From: Patescibacteria group bacterium
GTDB lineage: Bacteria; Patescibacteriota; Minisyncoccia; Phycocordibacterales; UBA9973
Assembly (NCBI GenBank): GCA_018813625.1
Contig: JAHJBA010000057.1
Location: forward strand, 1 to 33,560
Length of the DNA: 33,560 nucleotides
Direction of reading: 5' to 3'
How positions within the stretch are numbered: position 1 is the stretch's first letter; each line of letters starts with the position of its first letter. This document shows positions 7,283 through 13,818 of this stretch, piece after piece. The translations under genes were made by a program, and so were the position numbers. The notes beneath the pieces were generated by a model. That model saw only the letters and a list, made by a program, of their open reading frames with translations, was not told where the DNA came from and did not search any database.

Positions 7283-7939
7283 GAAGCAAAAATTTACAAT
7301 CAAAAAGGAATTGAAAAAGGAAAAATAATTCTTTCAGAGAAGGTTTTTGGTGCTAAGTGGCGAGCTGATTTGGTTCATCAGGTCGTAGAAGGCATGCGTT
7401 CTAATAAAAGAGCTGGTACAGCGGATACAAAAGGTAGAGGGGAGGTTTCTGGAGGAGGAAAGAAGCCTTGGAAACAAAAAGGAACAGGACGTGCTCGTCA
7501 TGGATCCACACGAAGCCCTATTTGGGTTGGAGGGGGTGTTACCCATGGGCCTCTTGCAGAAAAGAACTATAAAAGGAAGATTTCGAAGACAATGCGTGCA
7601 CAAGCTTTATTTTCAGTTTTGTCAAAAAAATTAAAAGACGAGGAGATACTCTTTGTTGATTCTTTATCCTTGCCCGGAATTAAGACAAAAGACGCCGTGG
7701 AAGTAATGAAAAATTTAGCTAAGGCCTCAGGATTTAAAATGATCGCTGAATCAAAAAAACCTAAAGCTCTTGTGGCTCTCTATGAGAGAAACGAGAAAGC
7801 AGAAAAAAGTTTTAGAAATTTATCTCAACTTGAAATGGTTTTTTTAAAAAACTTAAACCCCGTAGATGTTTTGAATCATAGATATCTTTTGATAGAAAAT
7901 CCAGAAGAAAGTGTTAAGTTTTTAGAAAGTCGAGGTTAA
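7280..7939 (+). CDS. rplD: 50S ribosomal protein L4
   Basis: L4 is an rRNA-binding protein of the exit tunnel and in E. coli represses the S10 operon. From 7280 the product is 219 residues and starts MEAKIYNQKG, as expected for the family. The tunnel loop region has GGGKKPWKQKGTGRARHGSTRSPIWVGGGVTHGP (in two pieces, residues about 62-95). The frame is also open from an ATG at 7157, which would add 41 residues encoded by the family B hairpin (MDPVRSRDRD...). I treat that as leader, although a fusion form cannot be excluded since no stop intervenes. The true start lies in the right hairpin arm, GGGATG. Confidence 0.95.
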   Translation: MEAKIYNQKGIEKGKIILSEKVFGAKWRADLVHQVVEGMRSNKRAGTADTKGRGEVSGGGKKPWKQKGTGRARHGSTRSPIWVGGGVTHGPLAEKNYKRKISKTMRAQALFSVLSKKLKDEEILFVDSLSLPGIKTKDAVEVMKNLAKASGFKMIAESKKPKALVALYERNEKAEKSFRNLSQLEMVFLKNLNPVDVLNHRYLLIENPEESVKFLESRG

Positions 7940-7945
7940 AAATAT

Positions 7946-8019
7946 ACTTGTCCCGTGCTAAATTTTTGATTACGGGGCATAAAGATGAAGATTATTAATA
8001 AAATTTTAGTACTGGGATG
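7946..8019 (+). repeat. Family A start-codon hairpin, copy 1 (rplW)
   Basis: The left arm TGTCCCGTGCTAAATTTTT begins near 7949. The right arm AAAATTTTAGTACTGGGATG ends at 8019, and its ATG is the rplW start. The stem has a one-base bulge and a G.U pair (GTGCTAAA against TTTAGTAC). Within the left half CCCGT can instead pair with ACGGG (7972-7976, in GATTACGGGGC), forming a smaller hairpin that excludes the long stem. A leader ATG at 7985 lies between the two. Confidence 0.88.
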
Positions 8020-8020
8020 A
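7985..8020 (+). CDS. Putative leader peptide MKIINKILVLG upstream of rplW
   Basis: Eleven codons plus a TGA stop lie inside the family A hairpin. The stop at 8018-8020 overlaps the rplW ATG at 8017 in the four-base ATGA arrangement typical of translational coupling. The same peptide is encoded in the rplO and map copies, so its sequence is carried by the repeat. It follows AAAG rather than a clear Shine-Dalgarno sequence. Confidence 0.45.
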   Translation: MKIINKILVLG

Positions 8021-8292
8021 TAACGATGAAAATAATTAAAAAACCAAGAGTTACCGAGAAGGCATCTTTCGTGGCAGAACAGAATGTTTACACTTTTGAT
8101 GTCCCAAAGTCTGCAAATAAAACGGAGATTAAAAAAGCAATTTTTGAACTTTATAAAGTAAAGCCAGTTAAAGTAAATATTTTAACAGTTCCATCAAAGA
8201 AGATTTTTGTTAGAGGAAAAGTTGGGACAAAGAGTGGTGGTAAAAAAGTTCTTGTTTATTTAAAAAAAGAAGATAAGATAGAAATTATTTAA
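8017..8292 (+). CDS. rplW: 50S ribosomal protein L23
   Basis: L23 sits at the exit of the peptide tunnel and docks SRP and trigger factor. The 91-residue product begins MITMKIIKKPRVTEKA and has VYTFDVPKSANKTEIKKAIFELYKVKPVKVNI, the core of the family (in two halves, residues about 25-56). The ATG at 8017 is the end of a family A hairpin and overlaps the leader stop. A second ATG at 8026 would also give an L23-like start and would lie just outside the stem, so the exact start is not settled. rplB follows after 16 bases. Confidence 0.95.
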   Translation: MITMKIIKKPRVTEKASFVAEQNVYTFDVPKSANKTEIKKAIFELYKVKPVKVNILTVPSKKIFVRGKVGTKSGGKKVLVYLKKEDKIEII

Positions 8293-8308
8293 TCCTGTAC
8301 AAGAAAAT

Positions 8309-9157
8309 ATGAAAAAATATAAACCTACAACCAAATCAAGAAGACAAATGACGAATGTTAATTATCGTGGGGTTTTAACCAAAACTGAACCGGAAAAATC
8401 GTTGACCCATGGGTTTAGGCGTTCTGTTGGAAGAAATAGTCAAGGGCGCATTACAACTCGTCACAAAGGGTCAGGACACAAGCGTCTTTTCAGGGATATT
8501 GATTTTATGTATGACAAAAAGGAAATTCCGGCAAAAATAAAATCTATAGAATATGACCCGAACCGCTCAGCCTTTATTGGTCTTGCAGTTTATAAAGATG
8601 GTGAAAAAAGATATGTAATCTTACCTAAGTCTATAAAACCAGGAAGTTCATTTTTAGTTTCGGAAAAAGCGGAGCTTACTACTGGCAATAGATTACCTTT
8701 AAAAAATATTCCAGTTGGAACTTTTGTTTACAATGTAGAAATAAAGCCTCGTGGAGGTTCAAAAATAGGAAGATCAGCAGGAATTTTTGCACAAGTTGTA
8801 GCAAACGCAGAAGGGTACACAAATTTAAAAATGCCTTCAAGCGAGGTGCGTAAAGTTTCAGAAAATTGCTGGGCATGTATTGGTTCTGTTTCGAACGAAG
8901 AACATCATTTAGAGAACTATGGTAAGGCAGGTAGATCTCGCTGGAAGGGAATTCGACCGACTGTGCGAGGAACCGCCATGAATCCGGTTGATCATCCCTA
9001 TGGCGGAGGAGAAGGAAGACAGGGACGTGGAACAAAGAGGCCAAAAACAAAGTGGGGAAAGGTGACTGGCGGAAGAAAAACTAGAAAACCAAAGAAATAT
9101 TCAAATATATTTATTGTATCTCGCAGAAAAACAGGCAAATCCAGAAAAAGTCAATAA
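8309..9157 (+). CDS. rplB: 50S ribosomal protein L2
   Basis: L2 is needed for subunit joining and lies near the peptidyl transferase centre. The 282-residue product is of normal length with GRITTRHKGSGHKR, IEYDPNRSAFIGL, NIPVGTFVYNVE and the C-terminal block NPVDHPYGGGEGRQ. In the last block the second histidine of the usual HPHGGG is tyrosine (Y231). The start follows an A-rich leader without a Shine-Dalgarno sequence. It is the last gene before a strong terminator, so the S10-type cluster is split here. Confidence 0.97.
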   Translation: MKKYKPTTKSRRQMTNVNYRGVLTKTEPEKSLTHGFRRSVGRNSQGRITTRHKGSGHKRLFRDIDFMYDKKEIPAKIKSIEYDPNRSAFIGLAVYKDGEKRYVILPKSIKPGSSFLVSEKAELTTGNRLPLKNIPVGTFVYNVEIKPRGGSKIGRSAGIFAQVVANAEGYTNLKMPSSEVRKVSENCWACIGSVSNEEHHLENYGKAGRSRWKGIRPTVRGTAMNPVDHPYGGGEGRQGRGTKRPKTKWGKVTGGRKTRKPKKYSNIFIVSRRKTGKSRKSQ

Positions 9158-9174
9158 AAACAAAAACTTTTTTA

Positions 9175-9207
9175 ATACACAGGCGAGTCCTGTGTATTTT
9201 TGTTTTT
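9175..9207. terminator. Terminator after rplB
   Basis: ATACACAGG (9175-9183) pairs with CCTGTGTAT (9189-9197) around CGAGT, followed by a T-rich run. Upstream A-rich sequence could extend the stem. It separates rplB from rpsS, genes that are normally adjacent in one operon. Confidence 0.88.
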
Positions 9208-9209
9208 GT

Positions 9210-9237
9210 TTGACTTTATTTTGTATTTTGCTATTAT
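9210..9237 (+). promoter_or_regulatory. Promoter for rpsS and the genes after it
   Basis: TTGACT (9210-9215), 16 bases and TATTAT (9232-9237) form a good promoter with a start near 9245. It probably drives rpsS to rplE. Confidence 0.8.
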
Positions 9238-9244
9238 AAAACTT

Positions 9245-9264
9245 AGCTCGATTTCGGGCTTTAT
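9245..9264 (+). promoter_or_regulatory. 5'-terminal hairpin of the rpsS mRNA
   Basis: AGCTCG (9245-9250) pairs with CGGGCT (9255-9260, one G.U pair) around ATTT, then U-rich sequence. As in fusA and tuf, the stem begins at the predicted first transcribed base. Confidence 0.5.
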
Positions 9265-9276
9265 TTATTATAGTTT

Positions 9277-9618
9277 ATGACACGATCAATTAAAAAAGGT
9301 ATAAATTTGGATGAAAGGTTATTAAAAAAGATAGCTGGGAAAAATCCGCTTCAAACTCCAATGGTAAAAACATGGAATAGGGCGTGCCAGATAGCACCTG
9401 AAATGGTTGGCTTTACTTTCGGTGTCTATAATGGAAAAAGTCACATTGAAGTCTTGGTGTCAGAGGATATGGTTGGGCACAGACTAGGGGAGTTTTCTCC
9501 AACCAGAAAGTTTATAAAACATGGAGGAAAGATGCAGAAAGAGCTTGAGCAGAAGAAGAAAGAAGCCGAAATAGCTCAGGCCAAAGCTGCTACAGCGGCG
9601 GCAGCCGATAAAAAATAA
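9277..9618 (+). CDS. rpsS: 30S ribosomal protein S19
   Basis: S19 lies in the head of the small subunit near the A-site finger bridge. The conserved part, about residues 1-90, includes TRSIKKGINLD, KTWNRACQIAPEMVGFTFGVYNGK (in two pieces), EDMVGHRLGEFSPTR and KHGGK. A further tail of about 22 residues, rich in Lys, Glu and Ala (ending AATAAAADKK), is beyond the usual length. It is the first gene of its own transcription unit with a 32-base leader. rplV follows after a GC-rich palindrome. Confidence 0.97.
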   Translation: MTRSIKKGINLDERLLKKIAGKNPLQTPMVKTWNRACQIAPEMVGFTFGVYNGKSHIEVLVSEDMVGHRLGEFSPTRKFIKHGGKMQKELEQKKKEAEIAQAKAATAAAADKK

Positions 9619-9642
9619 CCTGCCTGCCGGGCAGGTAGGTTT
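9617..9642. repeat. GC-rich palindrome between rpsS and rplV
   Basis: AACCTGCCTGCC and GGGCAGGTAGGTT form a near-perfect palindrome starting in the rpsS stop codon, much richer in G and C than its surroundings. CCTGCC/GGCAGG palindromes of this kind are common intergenic repeats in many genomes. It is followed by TTAATAAAAAAA, so it might act as a weak terminator or an mRNA stabiliser inside the operon. Confidence 0.6.
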
Positions 9643-9654
9643 AATAAAAAAATC

Positions 9655-10146
9655 ATGAAAGCATTTTTAAAAAATTACAGACAATCTCCTAGAAAAGTTC
9701 GCTTAGTTGCAGGACTCATTAAGGGCAAGGATGTTGCGAGGGCTATCGTTGAGCTTGATTTTTTAGTGAAGCGCGCAGGAGACCCGATCAAAAAACTTTT
9801 ACTTTCTGCTGTTGCGAATGCTAGTCAGATGGGAAAGGAAAAAGAAAATTTATTTATAAAGGAAGTGCGAGTTGATAAGGGAATAGTTATGAAAAGAATA
9901 ATGCCAGCCGCCATGGGGTCAGCACATAGGATTAACAAACGCACGAGTCATATAATCCTGACTCTTGGAGAGAAGGGGGAAAAAATGATAAAAAACAAAA
10001 AAGAAGAGAAAAAAAATTTAAAAACAAAAGAGGGGAAAAAGCCCATAAAAGATGTTTTAGACAGCAATATTAAAAAAGAAGTCAAAAAAACAGCTAAAAA
10101 AGAAGTCAAAAAAGTCGTAAAAAAGGTAGTAACCAAGAAAAAATAA
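9655..10146 (+). CDS. rplV: 50S ribosomal protein L22 with a lysine-rich tail
   Basis: L22 lines the peptide exit tunnel. Residues 1 to about 110 form the normal protein, with NYRQSPRKVRLVAGLIKGK at the start and the hairpin region MKRIMPAAMGSAHRINKRTSHI (residues about 82-103, in pieces). Some 50 further residues are almost entirely Lys, Glu and Val (for example KKEVKKVVKKVVTKKK at the end), a tail that could reach rRNA or solvent. It sits 36 bases after rpsS and four bases before rpsC. Confidence 0.95.
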   Translation: MKAFLKNYRQSPRKVRLVAGLIKGKDVARAIVELDFLVKRAGDPIKKLLLSAVANASQMGKEKENLFIKEVRVDKGIVMKRIMPAAMGSAHRINKRTSHIILTLGEKGEKMIKNKKEEKKNLKTKEGKKPIKDVLDSNIKKEVKKTAKKEVKKVVKKVVTKKK

Positions 10147-10150
10147 TTAT

Positions 10151-10825
10151 ATGTCAAAGATAGTTCATCCATATGCACATAGATTGATTATTTTAAGGGA
10201 CTGGAAGTCTCGCTGGTTTGCTGATCATAAAAAATATTGCGACTATCTTAAAAGCGACGTTCTTTTGCGTGAATATTTAGAGAAGAAATTACGTGGCATG
10301 CATGTTTCTTCTATTGAGATTGAAAGGAGCAGGAAAGCTACACGCTTCATTATTAAAACTTCTCGTCCGGGTCTTATAATTGGAAGGAACGGGGAAGGTG
10401 CGACCAAATTAAAAGAAGATATCCTGAGTAAGATGAATAAGCTAAATCTTCAAAAGGCTGAAGATTTTAAGCTTGAAATTGTAGAAATTGCAAATCCAGA
10501 AGCGGATGCATCAATTGTCGCATATATGATAGCCGAAGGTTTAGAAAAAAGAATGCCGTATCGTCGGGTCATCAAACAAGTTATTGAAAAAGTTATGGCA
10601 ACTCATGGAGTTGAGGGGGCACGCATAGTACTTTCCGGTAGGTTGGGAGGGGCTGAGATAGCTCGCACAGAAGAACTGAAGCGCGGATCTATCCCTCTTC
10701 AAACTTTTCGTGCGGATATCGATTTCAGGAGAGAAAGAGCGCACTTGCCCTATGGTGATATAGGTATAAAGGTTTGGATTTATCGTGGCAAAATCTTTGC
10801 AGACAAAAAAAAGAAGGAAAATTAA
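10151..10825 (+). CDS. rpsC: 30S ribosomal protein S3
   Basis: S3 lines the mRNA entry channel. The 224-residue product has the N-terminal block KIVHPYAHRLIILRDWKSRWFA, slightly divergent from the usual KVHPxGxRLG, and a KH domain with GLIIGRNGEGATKL (GRNG loop near residue 78). The C-terminal domain contains GVEGARIVLSGRLGGAEIARTE and ends at about the conserved TARTxYGxIGVKVWIYKGE segment, here AHLPYGDIGIKVWIYRGK. It follows rplV by four bases and is co-transcribed with rplP. Confidence 0.96.
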   Translation: MSKIVHPYAHRLIILRDWKSRWFADHKKYCDYLKSDVLLREYLEKKLRGMHVSSIEIERSRKATRFIIKTSRPGLIIGRNGEGATKLKEDILSKMNKLNLQKAEDFKLEIVEIANPEADASIVAYMIAEGLEKRMPYRRVIKQVIEKVMATHGVEGARIVLSGRLGGAEIARTEELKRGSIPLQTFRADIDFRRERAHLPYGDIGIKVWIYRGKIFADKKKKEN

Positions 10826-10841
10826 GAATTAATTAAACAAC

Positions 10842-11267
10842 ATGTTATTACCAAAGAAAGTAAAATTTAGAAAATGGCATACCGGACGCTTAAATCCAAA
10901 AGCTATGACGCCAGAAACCAGGGGGACGAAGCTTGCCTTCGGTTCTTTTGGGCTTAAGGCTGAGACTCAATCTCGTGTAAAATCAAACCAGATCGAATCT
11001 GCCAGAAAGGTTATATCTCGTACGCTTACTAAGGCTGGTAAATATTGGATACGTATTTTCCCAGATCGTCCCTATACTGCAAAAGCAGCAGAGGTAGGAA
11101 TGGGAAAGGGAAAAGGAGACCCGCAGGGATATTGTTTTGAAGTTTTTCCGGGACGTATTCTTTTTGAAGTTGATGGAGTTGAAGGATCGATTGCAAAAGA
11201 AGCCCTAAGAAAAGCTGGTACGAAGCTTCCGCTTAAGACTAGGATTATTTCAAGATCTAATAAATAA
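10842..11267 (+). CDS. rplP: 50S ribosomal protein L16
   Basis: L16 helps position the A-site tRNA acceptor arm. The 141-residue product starts MLLPKKVKFRKWHTGR and carries the family blocks FGSFGLKAET, RIFPDRPYTAKAAEVGMGKGKG (in two pieces) and FEVFPGRILFEVDGV. The length is normal. rpmC starts eight bases after the stop. The leader is A/T-rich with no Shine-Dalgarno sequence. Confidence 0.97.
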   Translation: MLLPKKVKFRKWHTGRLNPKAMTPETRGTKLAFGSFGLKAETQSRVKSNQIESARKVISRTLTKAGKYWIRIFPDRPYTAKAAEVGMGKGKGDPQGYCFEVFPGRILFEVDGVEGSIAKEALRKAGTKLPLKTRIISRSNK

Positions 11268-11275
11268 TATTTATT

Positions 11276-11476
11276 ATGGCAAAAAAAGATGAAAATTTAA
11301 AAGGGATGAACCAAGAAGAGCTAAAAATAAAGCTCGCTGATCTGAGAGAGAGTATTAGAGTTTTGCGGTTTAAAATGGAAGGTTCAAAGTCAAAGAATGT
11401 TAAATTACTCGGATCTCTCAGAAAGCAAGTAGCGAGAGTGTTAACAGAAATAAATAAAAATAATAAAAAGAAATAA
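11276..11476 (+). CDS. rpmC: 50S ribosomal protein L29
   Basis: L29 is a small two-helix protein near the tunnel exit. The 66-residue product has the characteristic pattern LKGMNQEELKIKLADLRESI, FKMEGSKSKNVKLLGSLRKQVARVLTE (in pieces) and a Lys/Asn tail. It lies eight bases after rplP and three before rpsQ, so the three are one unit. Confidence 0.93.
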   Translation: MAKKDENLKGMNQEELKIKLADLRESIRVLRFKMEGSKSKNVKLLGSLRKQVARVLTEINKNNKKK

Positions 11477-11479
11477 TAT

Positions 11480-11761
11480 ATGGATACAAAGGCAACAAAA
11501 AAAGAAAAGAAAAAAGGAGGGAGTATTTTAAGGGGGGTGGTTATTTCTGACAAGATGAATAAAACCATTGTTGTTTCTGTTTCGAGGTTTTTAAAGCATC
11601 CTAAATATGGAAAGTTTTATAAGATTAGCAAGAAATATAAAGCACACGATGAAGATAATAAATATAAGACAGGAGACAAAGTGGAAATAGTTGAAACTAG
11701 GCCGATTTCAAAAGATAAAAAATTTAAAGTAATTAACCACGCCAAGGCGGGACAAGAATAA
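11480..11761 (+). CDS. rpsQ: 30S ribosomal protein S17
   Basis: S17 is an OB-fold protein binding 16S rRNA. After a Lys-rich start ([15 protein letters not shown]), the family core begins with [16 protein letters not shown] near residue 16 and continues with [19 protein letters not shown] and [18 protein letters not shown]. The N-terminal segment is some ten residues longer than usual. It starts three bases after rpmC; rplN starts four bases after its stop. Confidence 0.95.
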   Translation: MDTKATKKEKKKGGSILRGVVISDKMNKTIVVSVSRFLKHPKYGKFYKISKKYKAHDEDNKYKTGDKVEIVETRPISKDKKFKVINHAKAGQE

Positions 11762-11765
11762 TTTT

Positions 11766-12137
11766 ATGATTCAACCAGAAACATTAGTTAAAATAACAGA
11801 CAACGCAGGAGGTACTCTCGGAAAAGTCTTTAAGGTCTTAGGGTCTGCGCATAAAAGATATGCCACTTTAGGTGAAAGGGTTATTATTTCCGTAAAGGTT
11901 GCTCAGCCTAGAAAGGCCGTAAAGAAAAAAGATGTATGTCAGGCAGTCGTAGTGAGAACTAGGAATGCTTATAGAAGAAAAGATGGATCTTATATTCGTT
12001 TTGATGATAATGCTGTGGTAATTTTAGAAAAAGGGAAGCAAGATCCAAAGGCAGGTCGTATTTTTGGTCCAATACCGAGAGAATTGGCGGAAAAGGGTTT
12101 TCAGAAGATAGTTTCTTTGGCGCCAGAGGTAATTTAA
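11766..12137 (+). CDS. rplN: 50S ribosomal protein L14
   Basis: L14 lies at the subunit interface. The 123-residue product begins MIQPETLVKITDNAGG and contains KKKDVCQAVVVRTRNAYRRKDGSYIRFDDNAVVIL (in pieces, residues about 56-92), GRIFGPIPREL and ends KIVSLAPEVI, all as expected. It is tightly packed between rpsQ (4 bases) and rplX (19 bases). Confidence 0.97.
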   Translation: MIQPETLVKITDNAGGTLGKVFKVLGSAHKRYATLGERVIISVKVAQPRKAVKKKDVCQAVVVRTRNAYRRKDGSYIRFDDNAVVILEKGKQDPKAGRIFGPIPRELAEKGFQKIVSLAPEVI

Positions 12138-12156
12138 TAAGTTTTAATATTTAAAA

Positions 12157-12462
12157 ATGAAATTAAGAAAAGGAGACAATGTAATAGTGATGGCTGGAAA
12201 GGATAAAGGCAAAAAGGGTAAAATTATCCGTGTTTTAGTTGAAAAAAATAAAGTTGTGGTGGAAGGCGCCAACATGACAAAGAAACATCAGCGTCCAAAG
12301 AAATCCGGGGAGAAAGGACAAATAATAAGTATTGCGATGCCTATACATGCATCGAATGTTATGATAGTGGATCCTAAAAGTGGAAAGGGTTCGCGCATTG
12401 GAAAGAAAAAAGTTGGTGATAAAATGATTCGCATTGCACGTAAAAGTAACCAAGAAATCTAA
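12157..12462 (+). CDS. rplX: 50S ribosomal protein L24
   Basis: L24 is an assembly initiator with a KOW motif. The 101-residue product starts MKLRKGDNVIVMAGKDKGKKGKI, the KOW segment, followed by VEGANMTKKHQRP, HASNVMIVDP and a C-terminal GSRIGKKKVGDKMIRIARKSNQEI region (in pieces). The length is normal. rplE follows after seven bases. Confidence 0.96.
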   Translation: MKLRKGDNVIVMAGKDKGKKGKIIRVLVEKNKVVVEGANMTKKHQRPKKSGEKGQIISIAMPIHASNVMIVDPKSGKGSRIGKKKVGDKMIRIARKSNQEI

Positions 12463-12469
12463 TTAAAAT

Positions 12470-13033
12470 ATGAAACATTTAACTGTAAAAGAAAAAGAGG
12501 CACATGTATTTGAAAAAATGAAAGGAGCTTTTCATTATAAAAATGCTATGGCTGCTCCAAAACTAAAGAAGATAGTTTTAAATGTTGGCACAGGCACAGC
12601 TGTTAAAAAAGATAAAAATAAAAATGAAGCAATAGCAGAACGCTTAACTAAAATTACGGGACAAAAACCTGCCCTACGCGGGGCCAAGCAATCCATTTCT
12701 TCTTTCAAAATTCGCCAGGGTGATCCAGTTGGAATAATGGTTACACTTCGCGGGAAGAGAATGTACGCCTTTTTAGAAAAATTGATTAATATTGCACTTC
12801 CTCGCACGAAGGACTTTCGTGGAATTAATAGAAAGGCAGTTGATAATGTCGGAAATCTAACTCTTGGCATTAAGGAACACACAATTTTCCCAGAAACAGC
12901 AGACGAGGATATCAAAGATGTTTTTGGTCTTTCTGTTGCTTTAGTTTCTTCTGCTAAGTCAAAAGGTGAGGCTTTTACTTTCTATGAACTTCTTGGTATT
13001 CCTTTTAAAAAGGAAGACGAAAAGAAGAAATAA
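12470..13033 (+). CDS. rplE: 50S ribosomal protein L5
   Basis: L5 binds 5S rRNA and contacts P-site tRNA. The 187-residue product shows KLKKIVLNVGTG, ITGQKPALRGAKQSISSFKIRQGDPVG (in pieces), LRGKRMYAFLEKLINIALPRTKDFRG and the end FYELLGIPFKK. The length is near the family norm. It is the last gene before a terminator and a new promoter, so the usual rplE-rpsN junction is a transcription boundary here. Confidence 0.97.
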   Translation: MKHLTVKEKEAHVFEKMKGAFHYKNAMAAPKLKKIVLNVGTGTAVKKDKNKNEAIAERLTKITGQKPALRGAKQSISSFKIRQGDPVGIMVTLRGKRMYAFLEKLINIALPRTKDFRGINRKAVDNVGNLTLGIKEHTIFPETADEDIKDVFGLSVALVSSAKSKGEAFTFYELLGIPFKKEDEKKK

Positions 13034-13045
13034 GATTTTTTTAAA

Positions 13046-13070
13046 AGGCTCCCCAAGGGAGTCTTTCTGT
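13046..13070 (+). terminator. Terminator after rplE
   Basis: AGGCTCCC (13046-13053) pairs with GGGAGTCT (13057-13064, one G.U) around a CAA loop. The T tract behind it is interrupted (TTCTGTTT), so termination may be partial. Confidence 0.65.
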
Positions 13071-13099
13071 TTGACTAATTCTGAGCTTTTTGATAGGAT
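13071..13099 (+). promoter_or_regulatory. Promoter for rpsZ and the genes after it
   Basis: TTGACT (13071-13076), 17 bases and TAGGAT (13094-13099) give a start near 13106. The -35 box follows the terminator directly. Confidence 0.7.
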
Positions 13100-13105
13100 A
13101 TATGG

Positions 13106-13194
13106 GTCTGGGATATTAGGTCTGATCTGTGTTTCTCCTTAAGGCTTTTAATAAGGTTTTAAGAAAAAACACAAGATATCACCTATAAACAGAC
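13106..13194 (+). promoter_or_regulatory. Nested structured leader upstream of rpsZ-rpsH
   Basis: The whole leader folds on itself in nested order. GTCTG (13106-13110) pairs with CAGAC (13190-13194). TAGGT (13117-13121) pairs with ACCTA (13181-13185). GTGTTT (13129-13134) pairs with AAACAC (13167-13172). CCTTA (13137-13141) pairs with TAAGG (13152-13156). The outermost pair begins at the predicted first transcribed base. The spc operon of E. coli is repressed by S8 binding its mRNA near rplE, and rpsH is the second gene here, so an S8 site is one guess. The sequence alone does not show it. Confidence 0.6.
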
Positions 13195-13205
13195 GATATT
13201 TATTT

Positions 13206-13391
13206 ATGGCAAAAACATCAGTAGTAGCTAGATCAAAAAAGAAACCAAAATTTTCAAGCCGAGCCAAAAATCGATGTTTTCGCTGTGGGCGAGGAAATGG
13301 TTTTATGAGGGACTTTGGTCTTTGTCGTATTTGTTTCAGAGAATTGGCAAACGAGGGAATGTTGCCTGGAGTAAGAAAGTCTTCTTGGTAA
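13206..13391 (+). CDS. rpsZ: 30S ribosomal protein S14, zinc-binding short type
   Basis: S14 is an assembly protein of the small-subunit head. The 61-residue product is the short type, with two CxxC pairs (C24/C27 and C40/C43) that bind zinc, the segment [14 protein letters not shown] [17 protein letters not shown] and the usual end LPGVRKSSW. It is the first gene after a promoter and structured leader; rpsH follows ten bases later. Confidence 0.97.
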   Translation: MAKTSVVARSKKKPKFSSRAKNRCFRCGRGNGFMRDFGLCRICFRELANEGMLPGVRKSSW

Positions 13392-13401
13392 AAATAAATT
13401 T

Positions 13402-13788
13402 ATGGATTCAATTTCAAACATGATAATAATGATGAAAAACGCAAGCTTGGCAGGCAAGGAGTCTGTTTCTTTTCCATCTTCGAAGATAAAGAGTGCAATT
13501 TCAGAATGTTTAAAAAAGGAAGGTTTTATTTCCTCTGTTTCGAAGAAAGTTAAAGGGGGAATTCCCGTGATTGAAGTTGGATTAATTTATGTTGATAAAA
13601 AACCAAAAATTACGGAAGTGGAAAGAATCTCAAAACAATCAAGGAGGGTTTATTTTGGAGTGAAGGATATTCATACAATCAGGAATGGATTTGGCCTTCT
13701 TGTTCTTTCGACGCCAAAGGGCATTTTATCAGGGAAAGAAGCAAGAAAAGAACAGGTCGGAGGTGAAGCTTTATTTAAAATTTGGTAG
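13402..13788 (+). CDS. rpsH: 30S ribosomal protein S8
   Basis: S8 is a primary binder of helix 21 of 16S rRNA and a translational repressor in E. coli. The 128-residue product starts MDSISNMIIMMKNASLAGKESV, in line with DxIADMLTRIRNA. It ends with GFGLLVLSTPKGILSGKEARKEQVGGEALFKIW (in pieces), where the conserved STSKGVMTDREAR stretch reads STPKGILSGKEAR. The length is normal. It lies ten bases after rpsZ. Confidence 0.96.
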   Translation: MDSISNMIIMMKNASLAGKESVSFPSSKIKSAISECLKKEGFISSVSKKVKGGIPVIEVGLIYVDKKPKITEVERISKQSRRVYFGVKDIHTIRNGFGLLVLSTPKGILSGKEARKEQVGGEALFKIW

Positions 13789-13818
13789 TTCGATTAACTC
13801 ACTATAAATAAAAATTTT

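Noticed and set aside
8026..8028. ATG at 8026 as the only true start of rplW
   Set aside because: It would also give an L23-like N-terminus, but the ATG at 8017 has the leader overlap and the same hairpin position as the other family A genes, so it is preferred; the alternative stays open.
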